Made by a program: the position numbers and the translations under genes. A DNA stretch of 36,001 bases, from assembly GCF_002001205.1 (NCBI RefSeq), contig NZ_MUNZ01000136.1, positions 1 to 36,001 of the forward strand, given 5' to 3'. Shown here one piece after another: positions 25,131-32,747 of the stretch. Below the pieces are notes generated by a model. It was given only the letters and a program-made list of their open reading frames with translations. It searched no databases and was not told the DNA's origin. Each line of letters opens with the position of its first letter. The stretch's first letter is position 1. The stretch comes from Hydrogenophaga sp. A37 (GTDB taxonomy: Bacteria > Pseudomonadota > Gammaproteobacteria > Burkholderiales > Burkholderiaceae_C).

Positions 25131-26051
25131 ATGACCGCCGACCAGTTGATCATCTTCCTCGCCGGCATCGTCGGCGGCGCGCTGCGCGTGGGCGTGCCCT
25201 TCCTGTTCGTGAGCCTGGGTGAGTGCCTGACCGAAAAATCCGGCCGCATCAACCTGGGCCTCGAAGGTGTGCTGGTGCTCTCGGCCATGACGTCCTTCGG
25301 CGCTTCGTACCTCAGCGGCTCGCCTTGGGTCGGTGTGCTGGCCGGCGCGGTGGCCGGTGCGTTGCTGGCCACGCTGCACGGCCTGCTGTGCTCGCTGCCG
25401 CGCGTGAACGACGTGGCCACCGGCATCGCGCTCATGCTGCTCGGCATGGGCCTGGCCTTCTACCTGGGCAAGCCGCTGATCCAGCCGCAGGCACCGCAAC
25501 TGCCCGCGCTGTCGCTGGGCGGCTGGAGCGATTCGCCCGCCGTGCGTTCGGCGCTCGAAGTCAACGCGCTGCTGCCGCTTGGGCTGCTCATGGCCGTGCT
25601 GCTGTGGTGGGCCTTCGCCAACACACGCCTGGGCCTGCTGGTGCGCCTGGCCGGCGACTCGGCCAACGCCACGCGCGCGCTGGGTTACTCGGTCTCGGGC
25701 ATCCGCATCGCGGCCACCGCGGCCGGCGGCTTCATTGCCGGCCTCGGTGGTGCCTCGCTCACGCTGTTCTACCCCGGCAGCTGGAACGAAGGCATCTCCA
25801 GCGGCCAGGGCCTGATCGCCGTGGCGCTGGTGATCTTCGCGCGCTGGAGCCCGCTGCGTTGCGTGGGCGCGGCGCTGCTGTTCGGCGGCGCGGGTGCCAT
25901 CGGCCCGGCGCTGCAGTCGGTCGGCATCGGCTGGGGCTACCACCTCTTCAACATCGTGCCCTATGTGCTCACGCTGCTGATCCTGGTGCTCACCTGCCGA
26001 CCCGGTGTGGTGGTGCCAGGCAGCCCCACCGAACTCTCCTCCAATAGGTGA
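25131..26051 (+). CDS. ABC transporter permease 2, BMP/nucleoside type (YufQ-like)
   Basis: Second permease of the BMP-type importer (306 residues), YufQ/NupQ-like. TEKSGRINLGLEGVLVLSAM near 34-53 is a typical signature of this branch. LLVRLAGDSANATRALGYSVSG contains the coupling loop. GGGAG about eight bases upstream of the ATG at 25131 serves as ribosome-binding site. The stop at 26049-26051 is followed at once by the second copy of the three-hairpin repeat. The ATPase expected next is displaced by the biuH gene. Confidence 0.9.
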   Translation: MTADQLIIFLAGIVGGALRVGVPFLFVSLGECLTEKSGRINLGLEGVLVLSAMTSFGASYLSGSPWVGVLAGAVAGALLATLHGLLCSLPRVNDVATGIALMLLGMGLAFYLGKPLIQPQAPQLPALSLGGWSDSPAVRSALEVNALLPLGLLMAVLLWWAFANTRLGLLVRLAGDSANATRALGYSVSGIRIAATAAGGFIAGLGGASLTLFYPGSWNEGISSGQGLIAVALVIFARWSPLRCVGAALLFGGAGAIGPALQSVGIGWGYHLFNIVPYVLTLLILVLTCRPGVVVPGSPTELSSNR

Positions 26052-26055
26052 TGCA

Positions 26056-26132
26056 CCCCCCGAAGCGCCTTCGGCGCCTCCCCCCTGAGGGGGCAACACC
26101 AGCGGCCCGGCAAAGCCGGTTCCGCGGTGTTC
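26056..26132. repeat. Intergenic three-hairpin repeat, copy B
   Basis: Second copy of the element at 8476-8549. It has clear stems GCGCC-TTC-GGCGC, CCCCC-CTGA-GGGGG (one C unpaired) and CCGGC-AAA-GCCGG, the last enclosed by CACC/GGTG bases. It sits between the second BMP permease gene and biuH, within a continuous + strand operon. Differences from copy A in the third stem are compensatory. Confidence 0.75.
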
Positions 26133-26187
26133 CCCCACCAGACCCTCTCATGCGCCGCGTGTGTTGCGGCACGCCAAGGAGATTTGA

Positions 26188-26877
26188 ATGGAACGTTTCG
26201 TCGACGCCAACCCCTACGCCTGGCCGTACAACGGCGATCTGCGGCCGGAGAACACGGCCCTGATCGTGATCGACATGCAGACCGACTTCTGCGGCGTGGG
26301 CGGCTATGTGGACCAGATGGGTTACGACATCTCGCTCACGCGCGCGCCCATCGCGCCGCTGCAGACGCTGATGGCCGCGCTGCGCGACGCCGGCTACACG
26401 GTCATGCACACCCGCGAAGGCCATCGGCCCGACCTCTCGGACCTGCCGGCCAACAAGCGCTGGCGCTCGCGCCAGATCGGCACCGAGGGCGTGGGCATCG
26501 GCGACGACGGACCCTGCGGTCGCATCCTGGTGCGTGGCGAACCGGGCTGGGAGCTGATCCCCGAGCTCGCGCCGCTGCCGGGCGAGGTGGTGATCGACAA
26601 GCCGGGCAAGGGTTCGTTCTACGCCACCGACCTGGAGCTGCTGCTGCGCACGCGCGGCATCAGCAACCTCTTGCTCGCCGGCATCACCACCGACGTCTGC
26701 GTGCACACCACCATGCGTGACGCCAACGACCGCGGTTTCGAGTGCCTGCTGCTGTCGGACTGCACCGCCGCCACCGACCGTGGCAACCACGAGGCCGCGC
26801 TGAAGATGATCACCATGCAGGGCGGCGTGTTCGGCGCGCACGCCACGTCCGCCGCTGTGCTGGAAGCGCTGGCATGA
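26188..26877 (+). CDS. biuH: Biuret amidohydrolase (cysteine hydrolase, isochorismatase-like)
   Basis: 229-residue cytoplasmic enzyme that hydrolyses biuret to allophanate and ammonia. The Asp-Lys-Cys triad is D29 (VIDMQTDF), K138 ([10 protein letters not shown]) and C171 (TTDVCVHTT), and Q211 in MQGGVFG corresponds to the gating Gln of Rhizobium leguminosarum BiuH. Similarity runs the whole length, for example [21 protein letters not shown] and [23 protein letters not shown] stretches, as I remember that protein. An AAGGAG site lies eight bases before the ATG. The gene overlaps the BMP ATPase by ATGA. RutB (ureidoacrylate hydrolase) is the nearest alternative but does not fit the neighbours as well. 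Confidence 0.9.
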   Translation: MERFVDANPYAWPYNGDLRPENTALIVIDMQTDFCGVGGYVDQMGYDISLTRAPIAPLQTLMAALRDAGYTVMHTREGHRPDLSDLPANKRWRSRQIGTEGVGIGDDGPCGRILVRGEPGWELIPELAPLPGEVVIDKPGKGSFYATDLELLLRTRGISNLLLAGITTDVCVHTTMRDANDRGFECLLLSDCTAATDRGNHEAALKMITMQGGVFGAHATSAAVLEALA

Positions 26878-28448
26878 ACGCAGACCAAGCACCCATCGGC
26901 GGACTTCCGCTGTCCACCGGCGCGCTGGCGCTGGACACCTACGACATGGGCATGCGCTTTGGCAGCTTCCAGGCGCTGCAGGGCGTGAGCATGAAGGTCG
27001 AGCCGGGCACGGTGCATGCCCTGCTGGGCGAAAACGGCGCGGGCAAGAGCACGCTGGTGAAGTGCGTGGCGGGTTTCCAGCGCCCCACCAGCGGCAGCAT
27101 CCTGATCGACGGCCGCGAACAGGCCATCCCCAACCCGGTGGTGGCGCGCGCGCTGGGCATCGGCATGGTCTACCAGCACTTCACGCTCGCACCGGGCATG
27201 ACGGTGGCCGAGAACCTGCTGCTGGCTGGCGGCGAGACGCCGTCGGTGATCGACTGGAAACGGCAGCGCGCCGTGCTGGGGCGTTTCCTCGCGTCCACCC
27301 CGTTCCAGCTCGACCTCGACGCCCGGCCGCAGGAGCTGGCCGCCGGGGAAAAACAGAAGCTGGAACTGCTCAAGCAGATCTACCTGAAGCCCCGGCTGCT
27401 GATCCTCGACGAACCCACCTCGGTGCTCACGCCGCAGGAGGCCGACGAGGTGCTGGGCCATGTGCGCGAATTCGCGCGCAGCGGCCAGTGCACGGTGCTG
27501 ATCATCACGCACAAGTTCCGCGAGGTGATGGCCTACGCCGACAACGTGACGGTGTTGCGGCGCGGCCAGGCGGTGCACCACTGCGCCGTGGCCGGCACCA
27601 CCCCGGCGCTGCTGGCGCAGGCCATGGTGGGCGGCGCGGCCGAGAGCGCAGAAATCCCGGAGGGCGCCGGGCCGGTGACCCGGACCGACGCCCCGGCCAT
27701 TGGCGCGGTGTCGCTCGCGGTCCAGGGCCTGCAGGTGATGGGCGACCGCGGCACGCTCGCCGTGCAGGACCTGAGCCTGGCTGTGGCCAGCGGCGAGATC
27801 CTGGGTGTGGCGGGCGTGTCGGGCAACGGCCAGCGCGAGCTGGTGGAGGCGCTGGTGGGCCAGCGTCCCCGCTCGGCCGGCACGGTGACGGTGCAGGGCC
27901 AGCCCTACGCCGCGCGGCGCGAGGAGAACCACCGCCTGAAGGTGCGCAGCCTGCCCGAGGAGCCGCTGCGCAACGCCTGCGTGGGCGATCTCTCGGTGGC
28001 CGAAAACATGGCGCTGCGCGACTTCGACCGCGCGCCGCTGTGCAGTGGGGGCCGTCTGCGCTTTGGTGAATGGCGCAGCCGCGCACGCGAATGGATCGCC
28101 GGCTATGGCATCAAGACACAGGGCGAGGACGCGCCCATCCGCAGCCTCTCGGGCGGCAACGTGCAGCGCGCCGTGCTGGCGCGCGAGCTGCACGGCGACA
28201 TCAACGTGCTGATCGCCGCCAACCCGGTGTTCGGCCTCGACTTCGCGGCCGTGAAAGACATCCACACCCGGCTGCGCGGCGTGCGCAACCAGGGCGGCGC
28301 GGTGCTGCTGATCAGCGAAGACCTGGACGAGCTGCTGGAGCTGGCCGACCGCATCGTGGTGATGAGCGAAGGCCGCATCGTGTTCGAGACGCCCGGTGCC
28401 ACGGCAGACCGCCAGACCATTGGTGCCCACATGGGCGGAGGACACTGA
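26874..28448 (+). CDS. ABC transporter ATP-binding protein, BMP/nucleoside type (YufO-like)
   Basis: Tandem ATPase (524 residues) for the BMP-type importer. Domain 1 has Walker [10 protein letters not shown] near 54-62, a weak signature (LAAGEKQK) and a full Walker [14 protein letters not shown]. Domain 2 has a degenerate Walker A (GVSGNGQRE), an intact LSGGNVQRA and a degenerate Walker B ([12 protein letters not shown]) in which the catalytic Glu is missing. Such asymmetry is usual in this subfamily, so the transporter probably has one strong ATP site. The gene is separated from its permeases by biuH but overlaps biuH by four bases; a two-base gap leads to the next hydrolase. Confidence 0.92.
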   Translation: MNADQAPIGGLPLSTGALALDTYDMGMRFGSFQALQGVSMKVEPGTVHALLGENGAGKSTLVKCVAGFQRPTSGSILIDGREQAIPNPVVARALGIGMVYQHFTLAPGMTVAENLLLAGGETPSVIDWKRQRAVLGRFLASTPFQLDLDARPQELAAGEKQKLELLKQIYLKPRLLILDEPTSVLTPQEADEVLGHVREFARSGQCTVLIITHKFREVMAYADNVTVLRRGQAVHHCAVAGTTPALLAQAMVGGAAESAEIPEGAGPVTRTDAPAIGAVSLAVQGLQVMGDRGTLAVQDLSLAVASGEILGVAGVSGNGQRELVEALVGQRPRSAGTVTVQGQPYAARREENHRLKVRSLPEEPLRNACVGDLSVAENMALRDFDRAPLCSGGRLRFGEWRSRAREWIAGYGIKTQGEDAPIRSLSGGNVQRAVLARELHGDINVLIAANPVFGLDFAAVKDIHTRLRGVRNQGGAVLLISEDLDELLELADRIVVMSEGRIVFETPGATADRQTIGAHMGGGH

Positions 28449-28450
28449 CC

Positions 28451-29122
28451 ATGAACATTCCCGCCCAACCCTTCCCCTACGCGTTCGATCTCGCGCACAG
28501 CGCGCTGGTGATCATCGACATGCAGCGCGACTTCATCGAGCCCGGTGGTTTCGGTGAAAGCCTGGGCAACAACGTGGCCCTGCTCTCGGCCATCGTGCCC
28601 GCCTGCCAGGCGGTGCTGCAGGCCTGGCGCGATGCTGGCGGCCTCGTGGTGCACACGCGCGAGGCGCACGCGGCCGATCTGTCCGACTGCCCGCCGGCCA
28701 AGCGGCTGCGCGGGAACCCCGAGTTGCGCATCGGCGACGAGGGGCCGATGGGTCGCATCCTGGTGGCGGGCGAGCCCGGCAACCAGATCATTCCCGAGCT
28801 TGCGCCACAGCCCGGCGAGATCGTGATCGACAAGCCGGGCAAAGGCGCCTTCTACGCCACCGGGCTGCATGAGACGCTGCAGCAGGCCGGCATCAGCCAC
28901 CTGGTGTTCATGGGCGTGACCACCGAGGTCTGCGTGCAGACCAGCATGCGCGAGGCCAACGACCGGGGCTACGACTGCCTGCTGCTGGAGGACTGCACCG
29001 AGAGCTATTTCCCCCACTTCAAAGCGGTCACCGTGGAGATGCTGCGCGCCCAGGGTGGCATCATCGGATGGACCGCCCCCAGCGCGCCCTTGTTGGACGC
29101 ACTGGCCCCACCCCGGCGATGA
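28451..29122 (+). CDS. Second cysteine hydrolase, candidate triuret hydrolase (TrtA-like)
   Basis: 223 residues, isochorismatase-like fold. The triad is D23 (IIDMQRDF), K128 ([10 protein letters not shown]) and C161 (TTEVCVQTS); the pattern [20 protein letters not shown] near 101-120 parallels biuH. It is clearly a divergent paralog of the upstream biuret hydrolase, lacking the N-terminal WPYNG stretch and carrying YFPHFK (186-191) where biuH has DRGNHEAAL. Triuret hydrolase (TrtA), known from Herbaspirillum, belongs to the same family and makes carboxybiuret, the substrate of AtzE/G two transporters upstream in this operon. The assignment to TrtA is inference; ureidoacrylate, N-carbamoyl or another biuret hydrolase remain possible. 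It overlaps the regulator gene by ATGA. Confidence 0.7.
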   Translation: MNIPAQPFPYAFDLAHSALVIIDMQRDFIEPGGFGESLGNNVALLSAIVPACQAVLQAWRDAGGLVVHTREAHAADLSDCPPAKRLRGNPELRIGDEGPMGRILVAGEPGNQIIPELAPQPGEIVIDKPGKGAFYATGLHETLQQAGISHLVFMGVTTEVCVQTSMREANDRGYDCLLLEDCTESYFPHFKAVTVEMLRAQGGIIGWTAPSAPLLDALAPPRR

Positions 29123-29865
29123 CCCCAGGCTGCCAGAGTTTCCCCGTGCACACCACCCGACCATCCACCGCCCAGACGGCCACCACACGCCCCTCGCGCG
29201 CCGACGAGGTGTACGAGCAGCTCAAACGCGACATCGCCGACTTCCGGCTGGTGCCGGGCGACCGCTTCAGCGAACACGAGCTCTGCGACCGCCTCTCGGT
29301 CTCGCGCACGCCGGTGCGCCAGGCGCTGTACCGCTTGCAGCAGGAGGGGCTGGTGGAGGTGATGTTCCGCAGCGGCTGGCGCGTGCTGCCCTTCGATTTC
29401 GACAAGTTCGACCAGCTCTACGACCTGCGCATGGTGCTGGAGACCACCGCCGTGCAGCGTCTGTGCCAGCAAGAGGCGGCCACCTCGTCACCGCTGCTGC
29501 AGGCGCTCAAAGACCGCTGGTTGGTGCCCGTGAACGAGCGCAGCAGCGACGCCACGCAGGTGGCGGTCTGGGACGAGGCCTTCCACGAAACCCTGGTGCA
29601 GGCCGCGGGCAACCCGGAAATCGCGCGCGTGCACCACGAGGTGACGGAGCGCATCCGCATCATCCGGCGGCTCGACTTTCTCAAACAGATGCGCATCGAC
29701 GCCACCTACGACGAACACGCCAAGATCCTGCGCGCCATCCTCGCGCGCAAGGGCGACCGCGCCGACCTCCTGCTGCGCTCGCACATCCAGGCCAGCCAGG
29801 TCGAGGTGCGCAAGATCACCCTGCACCAGGTCTTCATGGCCCAGCAGGTGGCGCCTGCGGCCTGA
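29119..29865 (+). CDS. GntR family transcriptional regulator, FCD subfamily
   Basis: 248-residue regulator. The winged helix-turn-helix covers about 28-92 ([20 protein letters not shown] recognition region). The C-terminal FCD helical bundle begins near 97. Likely metal ligands are D152, H156, H200 and H222, the usual set of this subfamily. The start at 29119 overlaps the preceding hydrolase stop; a GTG at 29146 would trim nine residues from an unconserved leader. As last gene of the urea-derivative operon it probably controls it, binding the palindrome at 16393-16410. The effector would be a carboxylated or ureide intermediate, by inference. Confidence 0.9.
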   Translation: MTPGCQSFPVHTTRPSTAQTATTRPSRADEVYEQLKRDIADFRLVPGDRFSEHELCDRLSVSRTPVRQALYRLQQEGLVEVMFRSGWRVLPFDFDKFDQLYDLRMVLETTAVQRLCQQEAATSSPLLQALKDRWLVPVNERSSDATQVAVWDEAFHETLVQAAGNPEIARVHHEVTERIRIIRRLDFLKQMRIDATYDEHAKILRAILARKGDRADLLLRSHIQASQVEVRKITLHQVFMAQQVAPAA

Positions 29866-29930
29866 GCGGCGGAAAGCCTTTCGCTGATGCCCGTCGGGCA
29901 CGGCCAGCGTTCACGCCGCCGGGTGCCGGT

Positions 29931-30071
29931 TCAGCGCTGCCCCAACAACCCCAGCACGCCAATGATGATCAGGTAGACGGCGACGATGGTGTTCAGCAGG
30001 CGGGGCATCACCAGGATGAGGATGCCGGCGATGAGGGACACCAGCGGTCCGATGCTCAGGTGCAGGTTCAT
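29931..30071 (-). CDS. Small DUF3096-type membrane protein
   Basis: 46-residue protein made almost wholly of two hydrophobic stretches: SIGPLVSLIAGILILVMPRL and NTIVAVYLIIIGVLGLL, joined by a Pro-Arg turn. This is the pattern of the DUF3096 family of tiny inner-membrane proteins, of unknown function. AAGGAAGA about eight bases before the ATG at 30071 is a good ribosome-binding site. The gene is below usual length cut-offs. It converges with the GntR gene and is in the same direction as the polysaccharide genes upstream, 61 bases from them. Confidence 0.85.
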   Translation of the reverse strand: MNLHLSIGPLVSLIAGILILVMPRLLNTIVAVYLIIIGVLGLLGQR

Positions 30072-30132
30072 GAGGGGTCTTCCTTGATGGGTGTTGCAGA
30101 GCAGGCGCGCCGGCTCGATGTCGGTGGATGTG

Positions 30133-31341
30133 TCACGGGCTCAACAAGGCCGTGATATCGCGGAAATAGCCTTTGTACCCCATGAAGATCGACTGTTCGC
30201 TGTAGACGTGCAGCAGCACATCGGGCTGGAACAGGTCCACGGTGACATGGCGCAGCCGCCGCCGCTGTTCCGGGGACAGCCGCGAGAGGTTGTTCATGGA
30301 CAGGTACCAGACCTCGGCAAAGTAGGGCGCCAGGGGTTCTGCGATGGCCTCGCCAAACGAATCGCCCAGAATGACCAGGCGCGGGCGCCGTTGCTCCGGC
30401 GGCAGCTGCCAGGCCGACCGGAACCGCGCGACCTGAAAGAGCGCGGCCGCTTCTCCGGCCAGTTCGGGGAAGCATTCGGGCGAGTTGTGGCACACCAGCA
30501 TGTTCTCGTCCTTGTACAGGGGCACTTGCGTGGCATGCGAGTGGCTGAGCCCGGGCGCGAACTGCGGAAGGTCAAACGACTGCACGGCCTCCACCAGCGG
30601 CACATCGACACGGCGGGGCAGCGACCACTGGGTCTGGGCGAGCCAGTCGGCCACGGGCATGGCACCCTGGTGGTCCCAATGCAGGTTCCAGGGGTGGTAG
30701 ACGGGGCGCGCCTGGTCCGCGAGCCTCATCACATCGAAGGGATAGAACACCCGGCGGTCCATGTCCGGGTCCTGTCGAATTCCGGCCAGCAGCGCTTGCA
30801 CCGGCGGTGCGAACGCGGCGCATTCGTCCTGCAGCCATTGCGGCAGCTTCTCCGGCTTCAGCCTCGACTTGTCCGGCACCAGGAGAAGCTGGGCGACCGG
30901 CGCTGCCGCCCGCGACACCGCCAGCAACTGGCGCAGCTGCCCGTGGATCACGGCAACGGGCACCTCGTCGGCACCACACAGGGTGCGCAAGGTGTTGTGA
31001 TGGGCCAGGCCTTTCGAGCCGAGGAACAGGTACCCATCTTTTCCGGCCATCAGTTCTCTCGACGTGAAGCTGCCGAAGACGACGTGGTTGAGGCGGTTGT
31101 GGGCGACCAGCAGCTCGTGGCGAAAACCGAAGTGGTCGCGCAGCCAGGCCTGAACGGCGGCGGGGAGCCCCTTCGCTTCGGCCAGACTGGCCGGCCATGA
31201 CACGGAAGGGGCCAGCCGGCGGTTTTCGGCCTGCGCGGGCGGGGGAGATGACAGCCAGTGGCCGGCCATCGGAAGCCCGAGCAGGCTGAGCCACACCACC
31301 ACCACGCCCATGTTCCACCACCGAATGCTTGACATGGCCAT
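30133..31341 (-). CDS. AlgJ/AlgX-like SGNH acetyltransferase-related protein
   Basis: 402 residues with one N-terminal membrane anchor (about 10-28) and a periplasmic SGNH-like domain. ENRRLA (39-44), LRDHFGFRHELLVAHN (67-82) and MAGKDGYLFLG are typical of AlgJ/AlgX/WssI-like proteins that pass acetyl groups to polysaccharides. The Ser motif is LGDSFG (S328). Where alginate proteins have the catalytic Asp-x-His-Trp, this protein reads N219-L-H221-W222, so the Asp appears to be Asn; D223 follows. The frame is open far upstream to 32622, but that part is a shadow of the MBOAT gene. The ATG at 31341, two bases after the MBOAT stop, is chosen; an ATG at 31335 is an alternative. Confidence 0.85.
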   Translation of the reverse strand: MAMSSIRWWNMGVVVVWLSLLGLPMAGHWLSSPPPAQAENRRLAPSVSWPASLAEAKGLPAAVQAWLRDHFGFRHELLVAHNRLNHVVFGSFTSRELMAGKDGYLFLGSKGLAHHNTLRTLCGADEVPVAVIHGQLRQLLAVSRAAAPVAQLLLVPDKSRLKPEKLPQWLQDECAAFAPPVQALLAGIRQDPDMDRRVFYPFDVMRLADQARPVYHPWNLHWDHQGAMPVADWLAQTQWSLPRRVDVPLVEAVQSFDLPQFAPGLSHSHATQVPLYKDENMLVCHNSPECFPELAGEAAALFQVARFRSAWQLPPEQRRPRLVILGDSFGEAIAEPLAPYFAEVWYLSMNNLSRLSPEQRRRLRHVTVDLFQPDVLLHVYSEQSIFMGYKGYFRDITALLSP

Positions 31342-31343
31342 GG

Positions 31344-32747
31344 TCAGAACCGGAAGTAGAGAAACGGGTTGTGGCTGCCCGCGGCGAGCGTCATGGCGCA
31401 CAGCAGCAGCAGGACCGACAGGAAGGCGAACCGGGCGACCCGGAACCTGGGCCGCACGAAGTGCCCGCCGCCGATCCAGTCGCGCAGCGGCAACATGGAG
31501 CAGCCGGCCAGCAGCAGCACGGTCAGCGCCTTGCCGTCGAGGTAGCGCAGCAGCACCGGCGCGTGGTCGGCGGTGGCGGCGAGCCCGGCCATCGCGGCAT
31601 AGAAATCGACCGCCTGGGCCATGTCCTGCGCCCTGAACATCGCCACGCCCACGACAAACACCAGCCAGGCGTACCCTTGTTGAACGACCGTCGGCCATCG
31701 CGCCGTGACTTCGGCGAGCTTCAGCCGCTCCAGCACGATGAACAGCCCGTTGTAGGCGCCCCAGAGCACGAAGGTCCAGCCGGCACCGTGCCAGAGTCCG
31801 CACAGTGTGAAGACCAGCACCGTGTTGACCATGGTCCGTGGTGCGCCCCGCCGGCTGCCCCCGAGCGGCAGGTACACATAGTCGCGCAGCCAGCTCGACA
31901 GGCTGATGTGCCAGCGGCGCCAGAACTCCCGCACGGACAGGGCGCGGAAGGGGAAGTTGAAATTGCGCGGAAACGAGAACCCGAGCAGCAGGGCCAGGCC
32001 CAGTGCCATGTGGGAATAGCCGGAAAAGTCCATGTAGACCTGAAAGGCATAGCCGATCGCACCGAGCCAGGCCACGCCCGTCGACAGCGCGTTCCGCTCG
32101 AGGGCGTAGATCGCGTCGACCATGACGGCGAGGTTGTTGGCCAGCAGCAGCTTCTGCGCCAGGCCGATGACCAGCAACTCCAGACCGAAACGCCAGCGTG
32201 CGGCCGTCCAGTGGCGCTTCACCATCTGCCGCCGGATGGCGATGTAACGCACGATCGGCCCCGCCAGCAAATGGGGGAACAGCAGCAGGTAGTTGGCCAG
32301 CCGGAACAGGCTGCGTTCGACCGGTGTGTTGCCACGGTAGCAGTCGACCAGGTAGGAGATCGCGTGAAAGGTGAAAAACGAAATGCCCACCGGCAGGGCG
32401 GGCACATCGTTGATCTGCAGGCCGATGCTGAGACCGATGGCGTCCAGCGACCGAATCAGGAACCCCAGGTACTTGAAGGCGGCGAGCAACAACAGCTGGA
32501 ACAGCACCCCCAGCACCAAGACCCGGCGACGGACCCCGGCGCGACCCGGAAACCGATCCAGGGCCAGGCCAACAGCGTGGCACGCCAGCAGGGAGGCCAG
32601 CAGCACCCAGGCGTTTCTCCACTCTCCCCAGCTGTAGAAGATGGCACTGCCCACGAGCAGCACCACGTTGCTGCGCCCGGTGGCCATGTAGACCCCCAGG
32701 AACACCGGCAGGAAATAGAAGAGAAACTCGACCGAACTGAAATTCAT
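31344..32747 (-). CDS. MBOAT family O-acetyltransferase (AlgI/DltB-like)
   Basis: 467-residue polytopic membrane protein that brings acetyl groups across the inner membrane for polysaccharide O-acetylation. Hallmarks are FSSVEFLFYFLPVFL at the start, ISFFTFHAISYLVDCYRG, YMDFSGYSHMALGLALLLGF (238-257), the FWRRWHISLSSWLRDYVYLP loop with H280, and the invariant His H320 in LCGLWHGAGWTF. About ten to twelve membrane helices are expected. The ATG at 32747 overlaps the TGA of the upstream giant gene. With the downstream AlgJ/X-like gene it forms the usual acetylation pair. Confidence 0.93.
   Translation of the reverse strand: MNFSSVEFLFYFLPVFLGVYMATGRSNVVLLVGSAIFYSWGEWRNAWVLLASLLACHAVGLALDRFPGRAGVRRRVLVLGVLFQLLLLAAFKYLGFLIRSLDAIGLSIGLQINDVPALPVGISFFTFHAISYLVDCYRGNTPVERSLFRLANYLLLFPHLLAGPIVRYIAIRRQMVKRHWTAARWRFGLELLVIGLAQKLLLANNLAVMVDAIYALERNALSTGVAWLGAIGYAFQVYMDFSGYSHMALGLALLLGFSFPRNFNFPFRALSVREFWRRWHISLSSWLRDYVYLPLGGSRRGAPRTMVNTVLVFTLCGLWHGAGWTFVLWGAYNGLFIVLERLKLAEVTARWPTVVQQGYAWLVFVVGVAMFRAQDMAQAVDFYAAMAGLAATADHAPVLLRYLDGKALTVLLLAGCSMLPLRDWIGGGHFVRPRFRVARFAFLSVLLLLCAMTLAAGSHNPFLYFRF

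Noticed and set aside
26188..26877. Ureidoacrylate hydrolase RutB of the uracil pathway
   Set aside because: No other rut genes are present, and the N-terminal WPYNG region and context match biuret hydrolase.
29888..29900. Hairpin TGCCC-GTC-GGGCA after the GntR gene as terminator
   Set aside because: The stem has only five pairs and no T-tract follows, so it is not strong enough to call.
30133..32622. Apparent 829-residue fusion ending in the AlgJ/X-like protein
   Set aside because: The upstream half reads the MBOAT gene in a wrong frame with Arg/Ala/Gly-rich sequence. The anchor helix and family start lie at 31341.
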